Shown here piece after piece: positions 1-8,514 of a stretch of DNA of 33,651 nucleotides. This DNA is from a virus. Both the position numbers and the translations under genes were made by a program. Where the stretch lies: positions 1-33,651 of the IMG/VR virus record IMGVR_UViG_3300010388_000103; one strand, given 5' to 3'. The notes below the pieces were generated by a model, which saw only the letters and a list, made by a program, of their open reading frames with translations, had not been told where the DNA came from and did not search any database. Position 1 is the first letter of the stretch, and each line of letters starts with the position of its first letter.

Positions 1-55
1 ATGGGCGAGTACAAGCGCGGCACACTTCACGCTGGCGTAAACCCCAAGGGACCGG
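1..55. repeat. Terminal direct repeat, left copy (assembly overlap)
   Basis: These 55 bases are identical to the last 55 bases of the window (33597-33651). A single exact overlap of 55 bases at the two ends is what a de Bruijn assembler with k = 55 leaves on a circular contig. The simplest reading is a circular or circularly permuted genome. A genuine short terminal repeat cannot be excluded from sequence alone. Confidence 0.95.
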
Positions 56-135
56 CCAAGGCTCCGATGGCTAAGAGCCGCAAGCAGGCCATCGCAATTG
101 CACTGTCAGAAGCTGGCAAGTCCAAAAAGAAGTAA
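1..135 (+). CDS. DUF6496-like small basic protein, 3' part (gene spans the contig ends)
   Basis: This is the 3' part of a gene that starts at 33555 and continues through the terminal overlap, so 33555-33596 joined to 1-135 gives 58 residues. The in-frame ATG at position 1 is an internal methionine (residue 15). The product is rich in lysine and alanine and contains KAPMAKSRKQAIAIALSEAG, which I recognise as typical of the DUF6496 family of small phage and bacterial proteins of unknown role. It lies between the large terminase and the portal gene, 9 bp before the portal start, so it is co-transcribed with the head genes. High charge suggests nucleic acid or head-protein binding, but this is inference. 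Confidence 0.8.
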   Translation: MGEYKRGTLHAGVNPKGPAKAPMAKSRKQAIAIALSEAGKSKKK

Positions 136-144
136 GGCGAAAAC

Positions 145-2394
145 ATGGCATATCGGAAGAACGCAAAGCCTTCTAACGAAGAAGTTGACGACGCAATGGT
201 GCTGGACGACGGCATCGAGATTGACGTTGGCGCGTCTGACGAAGAGCCAATGACCGACGAGGAACTGGAGAGCATTATCTCCGGCGAGATCGACGACGCT
301 CAGGCCTACATTGACGACACCATCTCCCCGCTGAGGGCTGAGGCCGGTCAGTATTACAAAGGCGAGCCATTCGGTAACGAAGAGGAAGGCCGATCGTCTG
401 TCATCTCAATGGACGTGCGCGATACCGTGCAGGCCATCATGCCGTCGATCATGCGCGTCTTCTTTGGCTCCTCCAGTGTTGTTGAGTTTGCCCCGAACGG
501 TCCAGAGGACGTAGCGAACGCAGAGCAGGCGACGGATTATGTCAACTACTGCCTGACACGCGACAACAACCTGTTCTTCCATGCCTATGCCATGTTTAAA
601 GACGCTCTGGTCCGCAAGAACGGCTTCGGCAAAGTCTGGTGGGATGAGAAGGAAACCGTCAAGACCTACGAGATTGAGGGTCTGGACGAAAACGCCTATT
701 CCGTTCTGCTGTCTGACCCCACCGTTGAACTGCGTGAGGTTGAGGTAGAATACGGCGAAATGGAGGCAATGACGCCTGAAGGCATCGCCACCGTCATCCA
801 GATGCCGACGTACAGCGCAACGGTCGTCCGCAAGACGAAGGAGGGTCGCCTCAATATGCAGGCCCTTCCGCCCGAAGAGTTGCTGATCGACCGTCGCGCT
901 AAGTCCATGAACGACTTCGAGTTTATCGGCCACCGTCGCTACATGACCGTCTCCGAGCTTGTCCAGATGGGCTATGAGCAGGAAGAAGTTGAGCAGCTTG
1001 GCTACGAGACGCAGGACGACTTCGAAGGCAATCAGGAAGCGTTTGACCGCAACCCGCAGGCAACCATTCTTGGCGCTGGCCGCACTGATACCGCGTCGAA
1101 GAAGGTTCTCTACATTGAGGGCTATCTCTATGTTGACATGGACGGCGACGGCATTGCGGAACTTCGCAAGGTCTGCGTTGGTGGCAGCGCGTTCAAGCTC
1201 TTGCACCATGAAGCTGTAGACGACCATCCATTCTTCGACTTCTGCCCGGACCCTGAGCCGCACACATTCTTCGGTATGTCGATTGCCGACGTGGTTATGG
1301 ACATCCAGCGCATCAAGTCGTCGATCATGCGCAACACTCTGGACAGCCTTGCGCAGTCGATTTACCCGCGCATGGGTGTGGTTGAAGGACAGGCTTCGAT
1401 CGAAGATGTTCTAAACACTGAGGTTGGCGGCATCATTCGCATGAAGTCGCAGGGAGCCGTGCAGCCGTTCATCACACCGAACGTCTCGCAGGCCGCATTC
1501 CCGATGCTCCAGTACATGGATGAGGTGAAGGAAAGCCGCACCGGCATCAACAAGGCTTCGGCTGGCCTCGACGCAAATGCACTGAATGGCGCAACTGCAA
1601 CAGCCGTGAACGCGACTGTGACCGCAGCGCAACAGCATATCGACCTGATCTGCCGGATGTTTGCAGAGACTGGCTTCAAGACGCTGATGTCTAAGTCATT
1701 GAAATTGATGGTTAAAAATCAGGACAGGCCGCGCATGGTTCGCCTGCGTAATGAGTTTGTGCAGATCGATCCCCGCGTCTGGGATGCCGACATGGACGTG
1801 CTGGTCAACGTGGCTCTTGGCACTGGCTCTGACGACCAGAAGATGGGCTTCCTCAACGTGATTGCCCAGAAGCAGGAAATGATCCTCCAGCAGCTTGGCC
1901 CGATGAACAACCCGCTGGTCAGCCTTGAGGGCTACTACAACACGCTTGAGCAGATGCTGGCAATCGCTGGCTTCAAGGATGTGTCGCGCTTCTTTACCAA
2001 TCCGCAGGGCTTCCAGCCTCCCGCTCCTACGCCTCCTCCGCCAAGCCCGGAAGCAATTCTGGCGCAGGTGCAGGCACAGAGCATTCAGGCTGACATCCAG
2101 AAGAAGGCCGCAGAGCTTGAACTTCAGCGCGAAGATATGCTTCTGAAGGATGACCGCGAACGCGATAAGCTGGACGCAGAGGTGATGCTCAAGTCCGCTG
2201 AGATTGAAGCGAAGTATGGCTCGCAGGTAAACACGGCCAACATTCAGGCCCTGATGCAGCGTGACCGTGAGTTTCTCCGTCAGCAGGGCGAACTAGAACG
2301 CTCAGTCATTCAGGCATCACAGGCAGCACCAGCCGCACCGATGCCAGTTGAGATGCCGATGCCCGTTGAACTTCCGCCAGAAGGAATGATGTAA
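145..2394 (+). CDS. Portal protein (P22-like)
   Basis: The 749-residue product has the size and sequence character of P22-type portal proteins: an acidic N-terminus, then a segment around residues 70-115 (YYKGEPFG, VRDTVQAIMPSIMRVFF) shared by podovirus portals, a long mixed core, and a C-terminal Gln/Glu-rich coiled-coil-like barrel region (about 640-715) ending in a Pro/Met-rich tail. The portal forms the dodecameric ring at one vertex through which terminase pumps DNA and to which the adaptor docks. The ATG follows an AAGG ribosome-binding site. It sits just after the terminase genes once the contig is circularised and overlaps the next gene by one base (TAATG). The family assignment is by recognition, not search. 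Confidence 0.9.
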   Translation: MAYRKNAKPSNEEVDDAMVLDDGIEIDVGASDEEPMTDEELESIISGEIDDAQAYIDDTISPLRAEAGQYYKGEPFGNEEEGRSSVISMDVRDTVQAIMPSIMRVFFGSSSVVEFAPNGPEDVANAEQATDYVNYCLTRDNNLFFHAYAMFKDALVRKNGFGKVWWDEKETVKTYEIEGLDENAYSVLLSDPTVELREVEVEYGEMEAMTPEGIATVIQMPTYSATVVRKTKEGRLNMQALPPEELLIDRRAKSMNDFEFIGHRRYMTVSELVQMGYEQEEVEQLGYETQDDFEGNQEAFDRNPQATILGAGRTDTASKKVLYIEGYLYVDMDGDGIAELRKVCVGGSAFKLLHHEAVDDHPFFDFCPDPEPHTFFGMSIADVVMDIQRIKSSIMRNTLDSLAQSIYPRMGVVEGQASIEDVLNTEVGGIIRMKSQGAVQPFITPNVSQAAFPMLQYMDEVKESRTGINKASAGLDANALNGATATAVNATVTAAQQHIDLICRMFAETGFKTLMSKSLKLMVKNQDRPRMVRLRNEFVQIDPRVWDADMDVLVNVALGTGSDDQKMGFLNVIAQKQEMILQQLGPMNNPLVSLEGYYNTLEQMLAIAGFKDVSRFFTNPQGFQPPAPTPPPPSPEAILAQVQAQSIQADIQKKAAELELQREDMLLKDDRERDKLDAEVMLKSAEIEAKYGSQVNTANIQALMQRDREFLRQQGELERSVIQASQAAPAAPMPVEMPMPVELPPEGMM

Positions 2395-4394
2395 TGACGC
2401 TTGACGATTTGCGCGCAATGGGAGTTTCGGACGCTGACATTACTGGGCTTTTGTCATTTGACCCGTCATCCCTGACGATTGGCGGCGGGCAGGACGAAGC
2501 TGCGAGGGCTTTGGCGGCTGCACAGGCGACAGGTCTTTCCAATCTTGGTTATGTCCCAGTTTATGGCGGCGGGGATATTATTCCCGGAACTACGCAGGGC
2601 ATTCTCTCAAAACTTGGCATTGAAAACCCATACACTCCCATCTTCCAAACGGTTGGAAGCGAAAACTCCGGGACTGCGATGGACGCAACGGAGCGCACAA
2701 CTTTTGCGCCAACTCCGGGCCAGACATACCGCCTTGTGGACAATCGCACTGGCGAAACATTTGGTCAGGCAAGTGACCCTGTAGGGATTAAAGCACTTGT
2801 TGATCAGGCCAATGCCCTTTCTGAAGAGCAAGGCAAAAAGGCCAACTGGGACTTGCAGCAGTCAACGCTGTATTCTGCCGATCCCAATCAGCCGCTGAAG
2901 CAGGGCTGGAACACCATCGCGCAGGATGATCCGAATACCATTCCAATGAGCATCAAGGCGATGATGGCCGCTATGGCTGTGATGACGGGTGCGGGTGTAG
3001 CTCAGGGCCTGAGTACTGCTGGCACGGCGGCCACTGGTGCTGGCGCTGGTGCTGGCGCTGGTGCTGGGTCTGGCCTTGTTCCGGGCGCTCTCAGCGGACT
3101 TAGCTTTGCGCCTGTTGCGTCTGTTCCTGTCGCAGCTTCCGCAGTAGCTCCAATTGTTGTCACGGCAGGGGCTGGAGGGCTGACTGCTGCACAGTTGGCT
3201 GCACTTGCTGGCACCGCTGCGGCTGGAACTGCGGCTACGACAACGGGAGGCGCTGCGTCTGGCACAACCACAAGCGCGACAACTGCCCCAGCAGCAACCA
3301 CCACAGCAGCGGCAACAGGGTCCGAACTAGCTCCGATCACTGTGACGGCGGGTAGTAGTCCGACAAACCTCGTTCCAGCGTCATTGCTTGCTGGTGGCGG
3401 CGCTGCTGCTGCTGCGGCGGCTAACGCTGCTGGATCAACGACTAGCGCGGCAGATTTGGCCGCATCAAGGACTGGCATGACAGGAGCAGAGATGGCCGCA
3501 GTTAACGCAGGCGCAGGTGGCACCAACCTTCTGGATAAAATCATCTCCAACATGGGCATCTCGGATTATGCGACGTTGGCCTCTCTGGCAGCGAGCGCAG
3601 TCGGTGGCGGCGGCGGTGGCGGAACAGGCTCAACAACGCCTTACGTTTCGCCGTTTGGCGCTGGCACGAACTTTGGCGGCCTTGCATCGCGGACGCAGAT
3701 CAACCCGAACATCACAGACTATGAAAAGTATGGTTTTGGCCCAGAGGCTCAATTCTTCTCTGGCGGTCAGGGCGGCCTTGCAGGCACCGGAACTGGCACT
3801 GCAACGGCCACTAAAGATACGCCATACACTGGTGGCACATTGACGTTGCCTGAAGGCACGACGGCTGGCGTAACGCCTCCGACAACGCCAGTCACGACGA
3901 CAACCACTGCTCCTGCGACAACCTATCAGACGAACCTGAAAGACCCTGATATTTTCTCGTATATGAAGACGGTCAACGATAGCCTTGGCTCATTCTACAA
4001 GATGGGCCAGATGACCGATCAACAGGTGCGCGACTATCAGCAGAAGATGTACGACGCCATCAACACACCGGGCGCGACGATTGACACGTTCCGCAGTGCT
4101 GTTGCGATGCCGCAGTACACGATGTTTAACCAGCCGACCGGGACGCCGGTTGCAAACGTGCCAGCGCCGTTTGAATATACTGCGCCCGCACAGCCAATTC
4201 AAAATCTTTCAGCCTACATGAACGACCTCAACTCGCAGATCGGCTCAAGGGTTTCTCAGGGCCTGTTGAGCGCTGCAGATGCACAGAAAATTCAGGGCGA
4301 CCTGACGAACGTGTATCGCTCAGGAGGTGCAACAACGCAGGGCCTCCAAAGCGCATTTGATGCTGCATCGCAAAAGTATAAGCCGCTCATCTAA
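2394..4394 (+). CDS. Ala/Gly/Thr-rich phage structural protein of unknown function
   Basis: The 666-residue product is not recognised as a named family. Residues about 1-190 look globular. A hydrophobic segment (about 185-205, AMMAAMAVMTGAGVAQ) leads into a long low-complexity stretch rich in Ala, Gly and Thr (about 200-520), including a GAGAGAGAGSG run. The C-terminal 140 residues are again globular, with short helical-looking repeats. The start overlaps the portal stop (TAATG) and its own stop overlaps the next ATG in the same way, so translation is coupled. Position between portal and scaffold, plus the hydrophobic and disordered character, suggests a virion protein, perhaps one ejected with DNA. 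This is inference. Confidence 0.6.
   Translation: MTLDDLRAMGVSDADITGLLSFDPSSLTIGGGQDEAARALAAAQATGLSNLGYVPVYGGGDIIPGTTQGILSKLGIENPYTPIFQTVGSENSGTAMDATERTTFAPTPGQTYRLVDNRTGETFGQASDPVGIKALVDQANALSEEQGKKANWDLQQSTLYSADPNQPLKQGWNTIAQDDPNTIPMSIKAMMAAMAVMTGAGVAQGLSTAGTAATGAGAGAGAGAGSGLVPGALSGLSFAPVASVPVAASAVAPIVVTAGAGGLTAAQLAALAGTAAAGTAATTTGGAASGTTTSATTAPAATTTAAATGSELAPITVTAGSSPTNLVPASLLAGGGAAAAAAANAAGSTTSAADLAASRTGMTGAEMAAVNAGAGGTNLLDKIISNMGISDYATLASLAASAVGGGGGGGTGSTTPYVSPFGAGTNFGGLASRTQINPNITDYEKYGFGPEAQFFSGGQGGLAGTGTGTATATKDTPYTGGTLTLPEGTTAGVTPPTTPVTTTTTAPATTYQTNLKDPDIFSYMKTVNDSLGSFYKMGQMTDQQVRDYQQKMYDAINTPGATIDTFRSAVAMPQYTMFNQPTGTPVANVPAPFEYTAPAQPIQNLSAYMNDLNSQIGSRVSQGLLSAADAQKIQGDLTNVYRSGGATTQGLQSAFDAASQKYKPLI
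3036..3065 (+). repeat. 12-bp tandem repeat encoding Gly-Ala run
   Basis: Two and a half tandem copies of GGTGCTGGCGCT lie in frame inside the Ala/Gly/Thr-rich structural gene and encode alternating Gly-Ala. The surrounding coding sequence is low complexity as well. It probably arose by slippage and could vary in length between isolates. Confidence 0.7.
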
Positions 4395-4630
4395 TGGATA
4401 AAGTGGACATCATCGCACAGGCCCATCACGCCAAGCGCCTTCTGGAAGACGACGTTCTTCAGGACGCATTCGCAGAGATTGAAGCCGACATTTACTTGGA
4501 ATGGCGCACCACCACTATCGGTGACGAGCGCCAGCGCCAAGACCTGTTTCACACGCTAAAAGGATTAGAGCGTTTGAAAGCCCGCCTACAGGCATACCTT
4601 GATGCGGGAGTGCTTGCATCAAGGATTTAA
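4394..4630 (+). CDS. Small helical phage protein of unknown function
   Basis: The 78-residue product appears almost entirely helical and charged (HHAKRLLEDDVLQDAFAEIE near the N-terminus, LKGLERLKARLQAYL near the C-terminus). Small proteins of this type are common just upstream of scaffold or capsid genes in podoviruses, but I do not know a defined function. The ATG overlaps the stop of the preceding gene by one base, indicating translational coupling. A 21-bp gap with an AAAGG ribosome-binding site follows before the scaffold gene. Confidence 0.7.
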   Translation: MDKVDIIAQAHHAKRLLEDDVLQDAFAEIEADIYLEWRTTTIGDERQRQDLFHTLKGLERLKARLQAYLDAGVLASRI

Positions 4631-4651
4631 CTTTTACGAAAAAGGTGATAT

Positions 4652-5662
4652 ATGACGGAACAAGTCGGCAACCCCGATACTGGGATCGGCCTCCACGAAG
4701 CAACCTTAGCCATCAGCAAATTGCTCGGCCCTGAAGAGGACAACCAAGACGAAGCTGAGGCGCTAGACCATGAAGATGGTCAGGCAGAAGCGGAATATGA
4801 GGAAGACGCCTCCGATGAGGACGAAACCGAATACGACGACGAAGCCGATCTGGACGAAGACGATAGCGGCGAAGAAGGCGCGCAGGAACTTCCTGACGAT
4901 GTGACGGTCAAGGTCAAAGTTGACGGTCAGGAATTGGAAGTCACCCTTGCAGAGCTTCGGAGTGGTTATAGCCGGACTTCAGACTACACGCGGAAGGCCC
5001 AAGCCCTAGCTGAAGAACGTAAAGCGTTCCAAGGTGAGGCTGAAACCATCCGCCAAGAACGCGCTCAATACGCTGAGCTTCTGCCTTTGCTCCAGCAGCA
5101 ACTGATGCAGCAGACCAGCGCAGAGCCTGATTGGGACACTCTTTATAACGAAGACCCCATTGAGGCAGCGCGGTTGGAACGACGGTGGAATAAATCCCGT
5201 GAGGAACAAGCGTATCGCTTGCAGGCCATTCAGGCAGAGCAGCAGCGCCTCGCACAGGAAGCATCCATTGACCAAACGAGAGCCATTCAGGCTTTTGTGG
5301 AAGCGGAACGCGCACGACTGCCCGATGTTATCCCGGAGTGGAAAGATCAGGCTGTCATGGTGCAGGAAGCAAAAGATTTGCGAGACTGGGCTGTAGCTCA
5401 GGGATTGTCAGAGCAGGAAATCGAGAGCCTGCGTCAAGCCAATCACGTCGCACTTCTCCGCAAAGCCATGCTTTACGATAAGGGCCGCACCAAGGTGCAA
5501 CAGGCCAAGGCTGCTCCAAAAAAGCAGGCCAAGGTCATCCGCCCCGGAAGCAGTGGGTCTCAGTCCAGTGGTCGTCCAACTGAGGTAAAGAGAGCTTCTC
5601 AGCGCCTTGCGCGTAGTGGCCGTATCAGTGATGCAGCCGCTCTTTTGGACAAACTCATTTAA
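4652..5662 (+). CDS. Putative capsid scaffolding protein
   Basis: The 336-residue product has the profile of phage scaffolds. There is a very acidic N-terminal region (about residues 30-85, dominated by Asp and Glu), a short domain (about 85-115, VTVKVKVDGQELEVTLAELR), a long Gln/Glu-rich helical coiled-coil region (about 110-260), and a basic Ser-rich C-terminus, the part that typically contacts the capsid protein. It lies directly upstream of the major capsid gene, the usual place for a scaffold. Scaffolds direct procapsid assembly and then leave or are degraded. The call rests on composition and position rather than a conserved motif. Confidence 0.75.
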   Translation: MTEQVGNPDTGIGLHEATLAISKLLGPEEDNQDEAEALDHEDGQAEAEYEEDASDEDETEYDDEADLDEDDSGEEGAQELPDDVTVKVKVDGQELEVTLAELRSGYSRTSDYTRKAQALAEERKAFQGEAETIRQERAQYAELLPLLQQQLMQQTSAEPDWDTLYNEDPIEAARLERRWNKSREEQAYRLQAIQAEQQRLAQEASIDQTRAIQAFVEAERARLPDVIPEWKDQAVMVQEAKDLRDWAVAQGLSEQEIESLRQANHVALLRKAMLYDKGRTKVQQAKAAPKKQAKVIRPGSSGSQSSGRPTEVKRASQRLARSGRISDAAALLDKLI

Positions 5663-5675
5663 GGACACATAAGTT

Positions 5676-6638
5676 ATGGCTATTGTTGCAAATACCTTCA
5701 CCCGGTACTCCGCTATCGGTATTCGTGAAGACCTTTCGAACGTCATCTACAACATCGCGCCGGAAGAGACCCCGTTCATCTCGAACATCGGTCGTGAAAG
5801 CGTCAAGAACACCTACTTCGAATGGCAGACGGACACGCTCGCCGCTGCGTCGGCTGCCAACGCCGCGCTCGAAGGTGATGATGTCACTTCGTTCACTGCT
5901 GTTACGCCAACCGCTCGCGTTGGTAACTACACGCAGATCAGCACGAAGAACGTTGTCATCTCCGGTACGCTCGACGCGCTGGACAAGGCCGGTCGTCGCT
6001 CGGAAGTCACCTATCAGCTTGCTAAGATGGGTTCCGAACTGAAGCGTGACATGGAAAGCGCCCTGCTTGCAAACCAAGCGTCGGTTGCCGGTAACACCAC
6101 GACTGCTCGCCGCACGGCTGGTCTGCCTGCATGGCTTACGTCGAACACCTCGGCTGGCGTTGGCGGTGCTAACCCGACTGTTGGCTCGACCCCGACGGCT
6201 GCTCGTACTGACGGTACGCAGCGCGCCTTCACCGAAGCCCTGCTGAAGACTGTTGTTGCTTCGGTTTGGGATAACGGTGGTACGCCGAAGATGCTCATGG
6301 TTGGCTCGTTCAACAAGCAGGCAGCTTCCGCGTTTGCCGGTGTCGCCACGAAGTTCCGTGACGTTCCCGCAGGCCAGCAGGCTCAGATCATCGGCGCTGC
6401 CGACGTGTATGTTTCGGACTTTGGCACGATCAACATCGTTCCTAACCGCTTCATGCGCGCTCGTGACGCTCTGATCGTCGATCCTGAATACGCATCGCTC
6501 GCAGTGCTGCGTCCGATCCAGCAGGAAGAGCTTGCCAAGACGGGTGACGCTGAGAAGCGCCTGATGCTCGTCGAGTATGGTCTGAAGGTTAAAAATCAGG
6601 CTGCTCATGGTGGGGTATTCGATCTCACCACTTCGTAG
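5676..6638 (+). CDS. Major capsid protein, DUF5309/SU10 type (HK97 fold)
   Basis: The 320-residue protein matches the SU10-like DUF5309 capsid family as I know it: an N-terminal segment ending in APEETPFISNIGR, a TYFEWQTDTLAA-like E-loop region, repeated motifs such as GNYTQISTKNVVISGT, and a C-terminal region with KTGDAEKRLMLVEYGLKVKN. It forms the icosahedral shell. The ORF begins 13 bp after the scaffold stop with an AAGGA ribosome-binding site. The codon choice is strongly GC-ending and biased, consistent with high expression. A strong hairpin follows at 6648-6671. A long antisense frame across this gene is a by-product of that codon bias. Confidence 0.9.
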   Translation: MAIVANTFTRYSAIGIREDLSNVIYNIAPEETPFISNIGRESVKNTYFEWQTDTLAAASAANAALEGDDVTSFTAVTPTARVGNYTQISTKNVVISGTLDALDKAGRRSEVTYQLAKMGSELKRDMESALLANQASVAGNTTTARRTAGLPAWLTSNTSAGVGGANPTVGSTPTAARTDGTQRAFTEALLKTVVASVWDNGGTPKMLMVGSFNKQAASAFAGVATKFRDVPAGQQAQIIGAADVYVSDFGTINIVPNRFMRARDALIVDPEYASLAVLRPIQQEELAKTGDAEKRLMLVEYGLKVKNQAAHGGVFDLTTS

Positions 6639-6647
6639 TATGGGTGT

Positions 6648-6671
6648 GGGGAGGGGCTTCGGCCTCTCCCC
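6648..6671 (+). terminator. Strong hairpin after capsid gene, likely partial terminator
   Basis: A 10-bp stem (6648-6657 with 6662-6671, one G-T wobble) closes on a TTCG tetraloop, nine bases after the capsid stop. UUCG loops are exceptionally stable. There is no run of T after it (the sequence continues CTAACTC), so it may act as a weak terminator or as an mRNA 3'-end stabiliser that raises capsid output over downstream tail genes. Confidence 0.75.
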
Positions 6672-6689
6672 TAACTCATTGGAGGGAAA

Positions 6690-6998
6690 ATGACTGACCG
6701 TATTATCTCTGACGACAGCGCCTCGACAGGCATCGTCACCAAGTTTCATTACGACGCTGACAAGGATGAGGCCGTCATCCAGAAGACCCAAGATGTGTCT
6801 TCCATCATCGAAGCTAACAAGGTTGAGTTTAACGCCGCGCCTGAGCGATTTGGCGAATTCACCAAGGTTGGCAGCATCCCACTTTCAGTGTATTACGAGC
6901 TTGAGCGCAAGGGCATTCTGAATGACCAAAAGGCGCTCGCTAAATGGCTGAATGACCCTGACAATCGAGCATTCCGCACAAGGCCGGGGACCATCTAA
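6690..6998 (+). CDS. Conserved small phage head protein of unknown function
   Basis: The 102-residue product contains IPLSVYYELERKGILNDQ followed by a WLNDPDNRAFRTRPG ending, a pattern I associate with conserved hypothetical proteins found just after the capsid gene in podoviruses. It has no signal peptide or membrane segment. It starts after a GGAGGG ribosome-binding site and overlaps the next ATG by one base (TAATG). A role at the head-tail interface is plausible from position only. Confidence 0.75.
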   Translation: MTDRIISDDSASTGIVTKFHYDADKDEAVIQKTQDVSSIIEANKVEFNAAPERFGEFTKVGSIPLSVYYELERKGILNDQKALAKWLNDPDNRAFRTRPGTI

Positions 6999-7618
6999 TG
7001 GCAATTACCACGTACTCTGAATTGAAGACAGCGGTTGCGGACTTCCTCAATCGTGACGACCTCACCTCTGTCATCCCCAACTTCATTGCATTGGCAGAGG
7101 CAACCCTCAATCGCCGTATGCGCGCCCCTGAGATGGTGACGCGGGCTGCTGTGACGGTTGATGCAGAGTATGAAAACCGTCCGGCTGACTGGATGGAGAC
7201 GATCCGCTACCAGATTACCACAAACCCGATCACTGTGTTGGAGTTTGTAACGCCGGAAGAGGCCATCATCCAGAAGACGAAGTTCTCTGCCGCTGGTGTG
7301 CCGCTGTTCTTCTCAACGGTTGGCACCCAGTTTCAGCACGTTCCTACGCCGGATGGGTCTTACACTGGCGAGTTGATGTATTATGCCCGGATCGCTGGCC
7401 TATCCGACACAAACACATCGAACTGGCTTTTGACTGCCAACCCTGATATATACCTGTATGCAACGCTTATTCAGAGTGCGCCCTACTTGAAAGAGGATGA
7501 GCGCATCAGCGTCTGGGCAGGGATTTACGACCGCCTGATGTCTGAATATGATGTCGCAGAACAGCGGGCCAAGACTGGCTCAAGCAGATTGGTTGCTCGG
7601 ACAAGGACGTTTGGCTAA
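6998..7618 (+). CDS. Head-tail adaptor/connector protein
   Basis: The 206-residue product starts [20 protein letters not shown] and continues with a segment of the [14 protein letters not shown] type, both characteristic of the phage adaptor family (gp4-like proteins of SU10 and P22-type podoviruses) that rings the portal and links it to the tail nozzle. Predicted helices at the N- and C-termini surround a beta-rich centre, as in known adaptors. It overlaps both neighbours by one base (TAATG), so it is translationally coupled to them. Position after the capsid gene supports the role. Confidence 0.75.
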   Translation: MAITTYSELKTAVADFLNRDDLTSVIPNFIALAEATLNRRMRAPEMVTRAAVTVDAEYENRPADWMETIRYQITTNPITVLEFVTPEEAIIQKTKFSAAGVPLFFSTVGTQFQHVPTPDGSYTGELMYYARIAGLSDTNTSNWLLTANPDIYLYATLIQSAPYLKEDERISVWAGIYDRLMSEYDVAEQRAKTGSSRLVARTRTFG

Positions 7619-8502
7619 TGGCTGATACTACGACCACAAACCTCGGCCTTACCAAACCCGAAGTTGGCGCGTCTGCCGACACTTGGGGCAATAAGCTCAA
7701 CACCGACCTTGACCTGCTCGACGCACTCTTTGCCGCTGACGGCACTGGTACATCTGTTGGCCTAAAGGTTGGTGCCGCGAAGACGCTTGCCGTTGCAGGT
7801 ACATTGAACGTCACTGGGTCATTGACTGGCGGCGTCGTTGCCCCGCTGGCCTCTCCGACGTTTACGGGTACTGTGGTTCTCCCATCGACCACCAGCATTG
7901 GTGGTGTCAGCGCAACGGAGCTTGTCTACCTCGACGGTGTGACATCCAATGTCCAGACGCAGCTTGACGCCAAGCTCGGCACTGCTGCCGCTGCATCGAC
8001 CTATGCGCCGCTTGTTAGCCCGACATTCACCGGCACTGTCGTTCTTCCATCCACGACCAGCATCGGTGGCGTCAGTGCTGCTGAGATCGTCTACCTTGAT
8101 GGCGTAACGTCGAACGTCCAGACCCAGCTTGATAACAAGGCCGGTCTTTCGTCGCCTGCATTCACCGGCACACCGACAGCGCCAACAGCCGCATCTGGCA
8201 CCAACACAACGCAGGTCGCCACGACAGCCTTCGTGCAGCAGACATCATTCGATAACTCTCTTCCGCTGCAATCAGGCAACGCTGGCAAGTACGTCACGAC
8301 TGACGGCACGAACGCAAGCTGGGCGACGATCCCTCCGCAAAGCTATCCGGGTGCTGGTGTTGCTATTTCGACTGGCACTGCTTGGGCCGCATCTGTTGCA
8401 CCGGGCGCATCTGGACAGGTGCTGACCAGCAACGGGACCAATTGGACCTCTGGCCCAGCACCAACCACGTCATACACCACACTTATGAAATTCGGTCTGT
8501 AA
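7618..8502 (+). CDS. Tail fibre protein with duplicated module
   Basis: The 294-residue protein begins with a signature of tail fibre/tail collar proteins ([20 protein letters not shown], about residues 8-27), which normally anchors a fibre to the virion. Residues 76-119 and 131-174 are 44-residue repeats differing at four positions, built of short beta-forming units ([18 protein letters not shown]). A third shorter [12 protein letters not shown] unit follows at about 179-190, then a TTAFVQQ motif common in fibre shafts. The C-terminus (about 215-294) is Ser/Thr/Gly-rich. It probably forms a trimeric fibre, with the AT-richer downstream proteins perhaps forming the tip. Confidence 0.85.
   Translation: MADTTTTNLGLTKPEVGASADTWGNKLNTDLDLLDALFAADGTGTSVGLKVGAAKTLAVAGTLNVTGSLTGGVVAPLASPTFTGTVVLPSTTSIGGVSATELVYLDGVTSNVQTQLDAKLGTAAAASTYAPLVSPTFTGTVVLPSTTSIGGVSAAEIVYLDGVTSNVQTQLDNKAGLSSPAFTGTPTAPTAASGTNTTQVATTAFVQQTSFDNSLPLQSGNAGKYVTTDGTNASWATIPPQSYPGAGVAISTGTAWAASVAPGASGQVLTSNGTNWTSGPAPTTSYTTLMKFGL
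7843..7974 (+). repeat. Fibre module repeat, copy 1 (44 codons)
   Basis: This stretch encodes residues 76-119 of the tail fibre. It is a near copy of 8008-8139 at protein level (40 of 44 residues identical), while the DNA has diverged at many synonymous positions, pointing to an old duplication held by protein-level selection. Confidence 0.85.
8008..8139 (+). repeat. Fibre module repeat, copy 2 (44 codons)
   Basis: This stretch encodes residues 131-174 of the tail fibre and is the partner of 7843-7974. Copies are 165 bp apart start to start, with an 11-residue linker between the protein repeats. Confidence 0.85.
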
Positions 8503-8514
8503 GGAAGTTTTGAA

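Noticed and set aside
406-1263. A 285-residue antisense frame in the portal gene
   Set aside because: No domain or ribosome-binding context; explained by the codon composition of the portal gene.
3002-3559. Pro/Ala/Val-rich antisense frame over the Gly/Ala/Thr-rich gene
   Set aside because: A low-complexity mirror of the sense strand repeats.
6588-6601. GGTTAAAAATCAGG shared by the capsid gene and the portal gene (near 1709), possible slippery site
   Set aside because: Both are ordinary Val-Lys-Asn-Gln codons in intact frames; no alternative frame of note follows either, so recoding is not needed.
5655-6791. A 378-residue open frame antisense to the capsid gene
   Set aside because: It mirrors the strong codon bias of the capsid gene, shows no recognisable domain and crosses the gene boundary and hairpin; the + strand product is a clear capsid protein.
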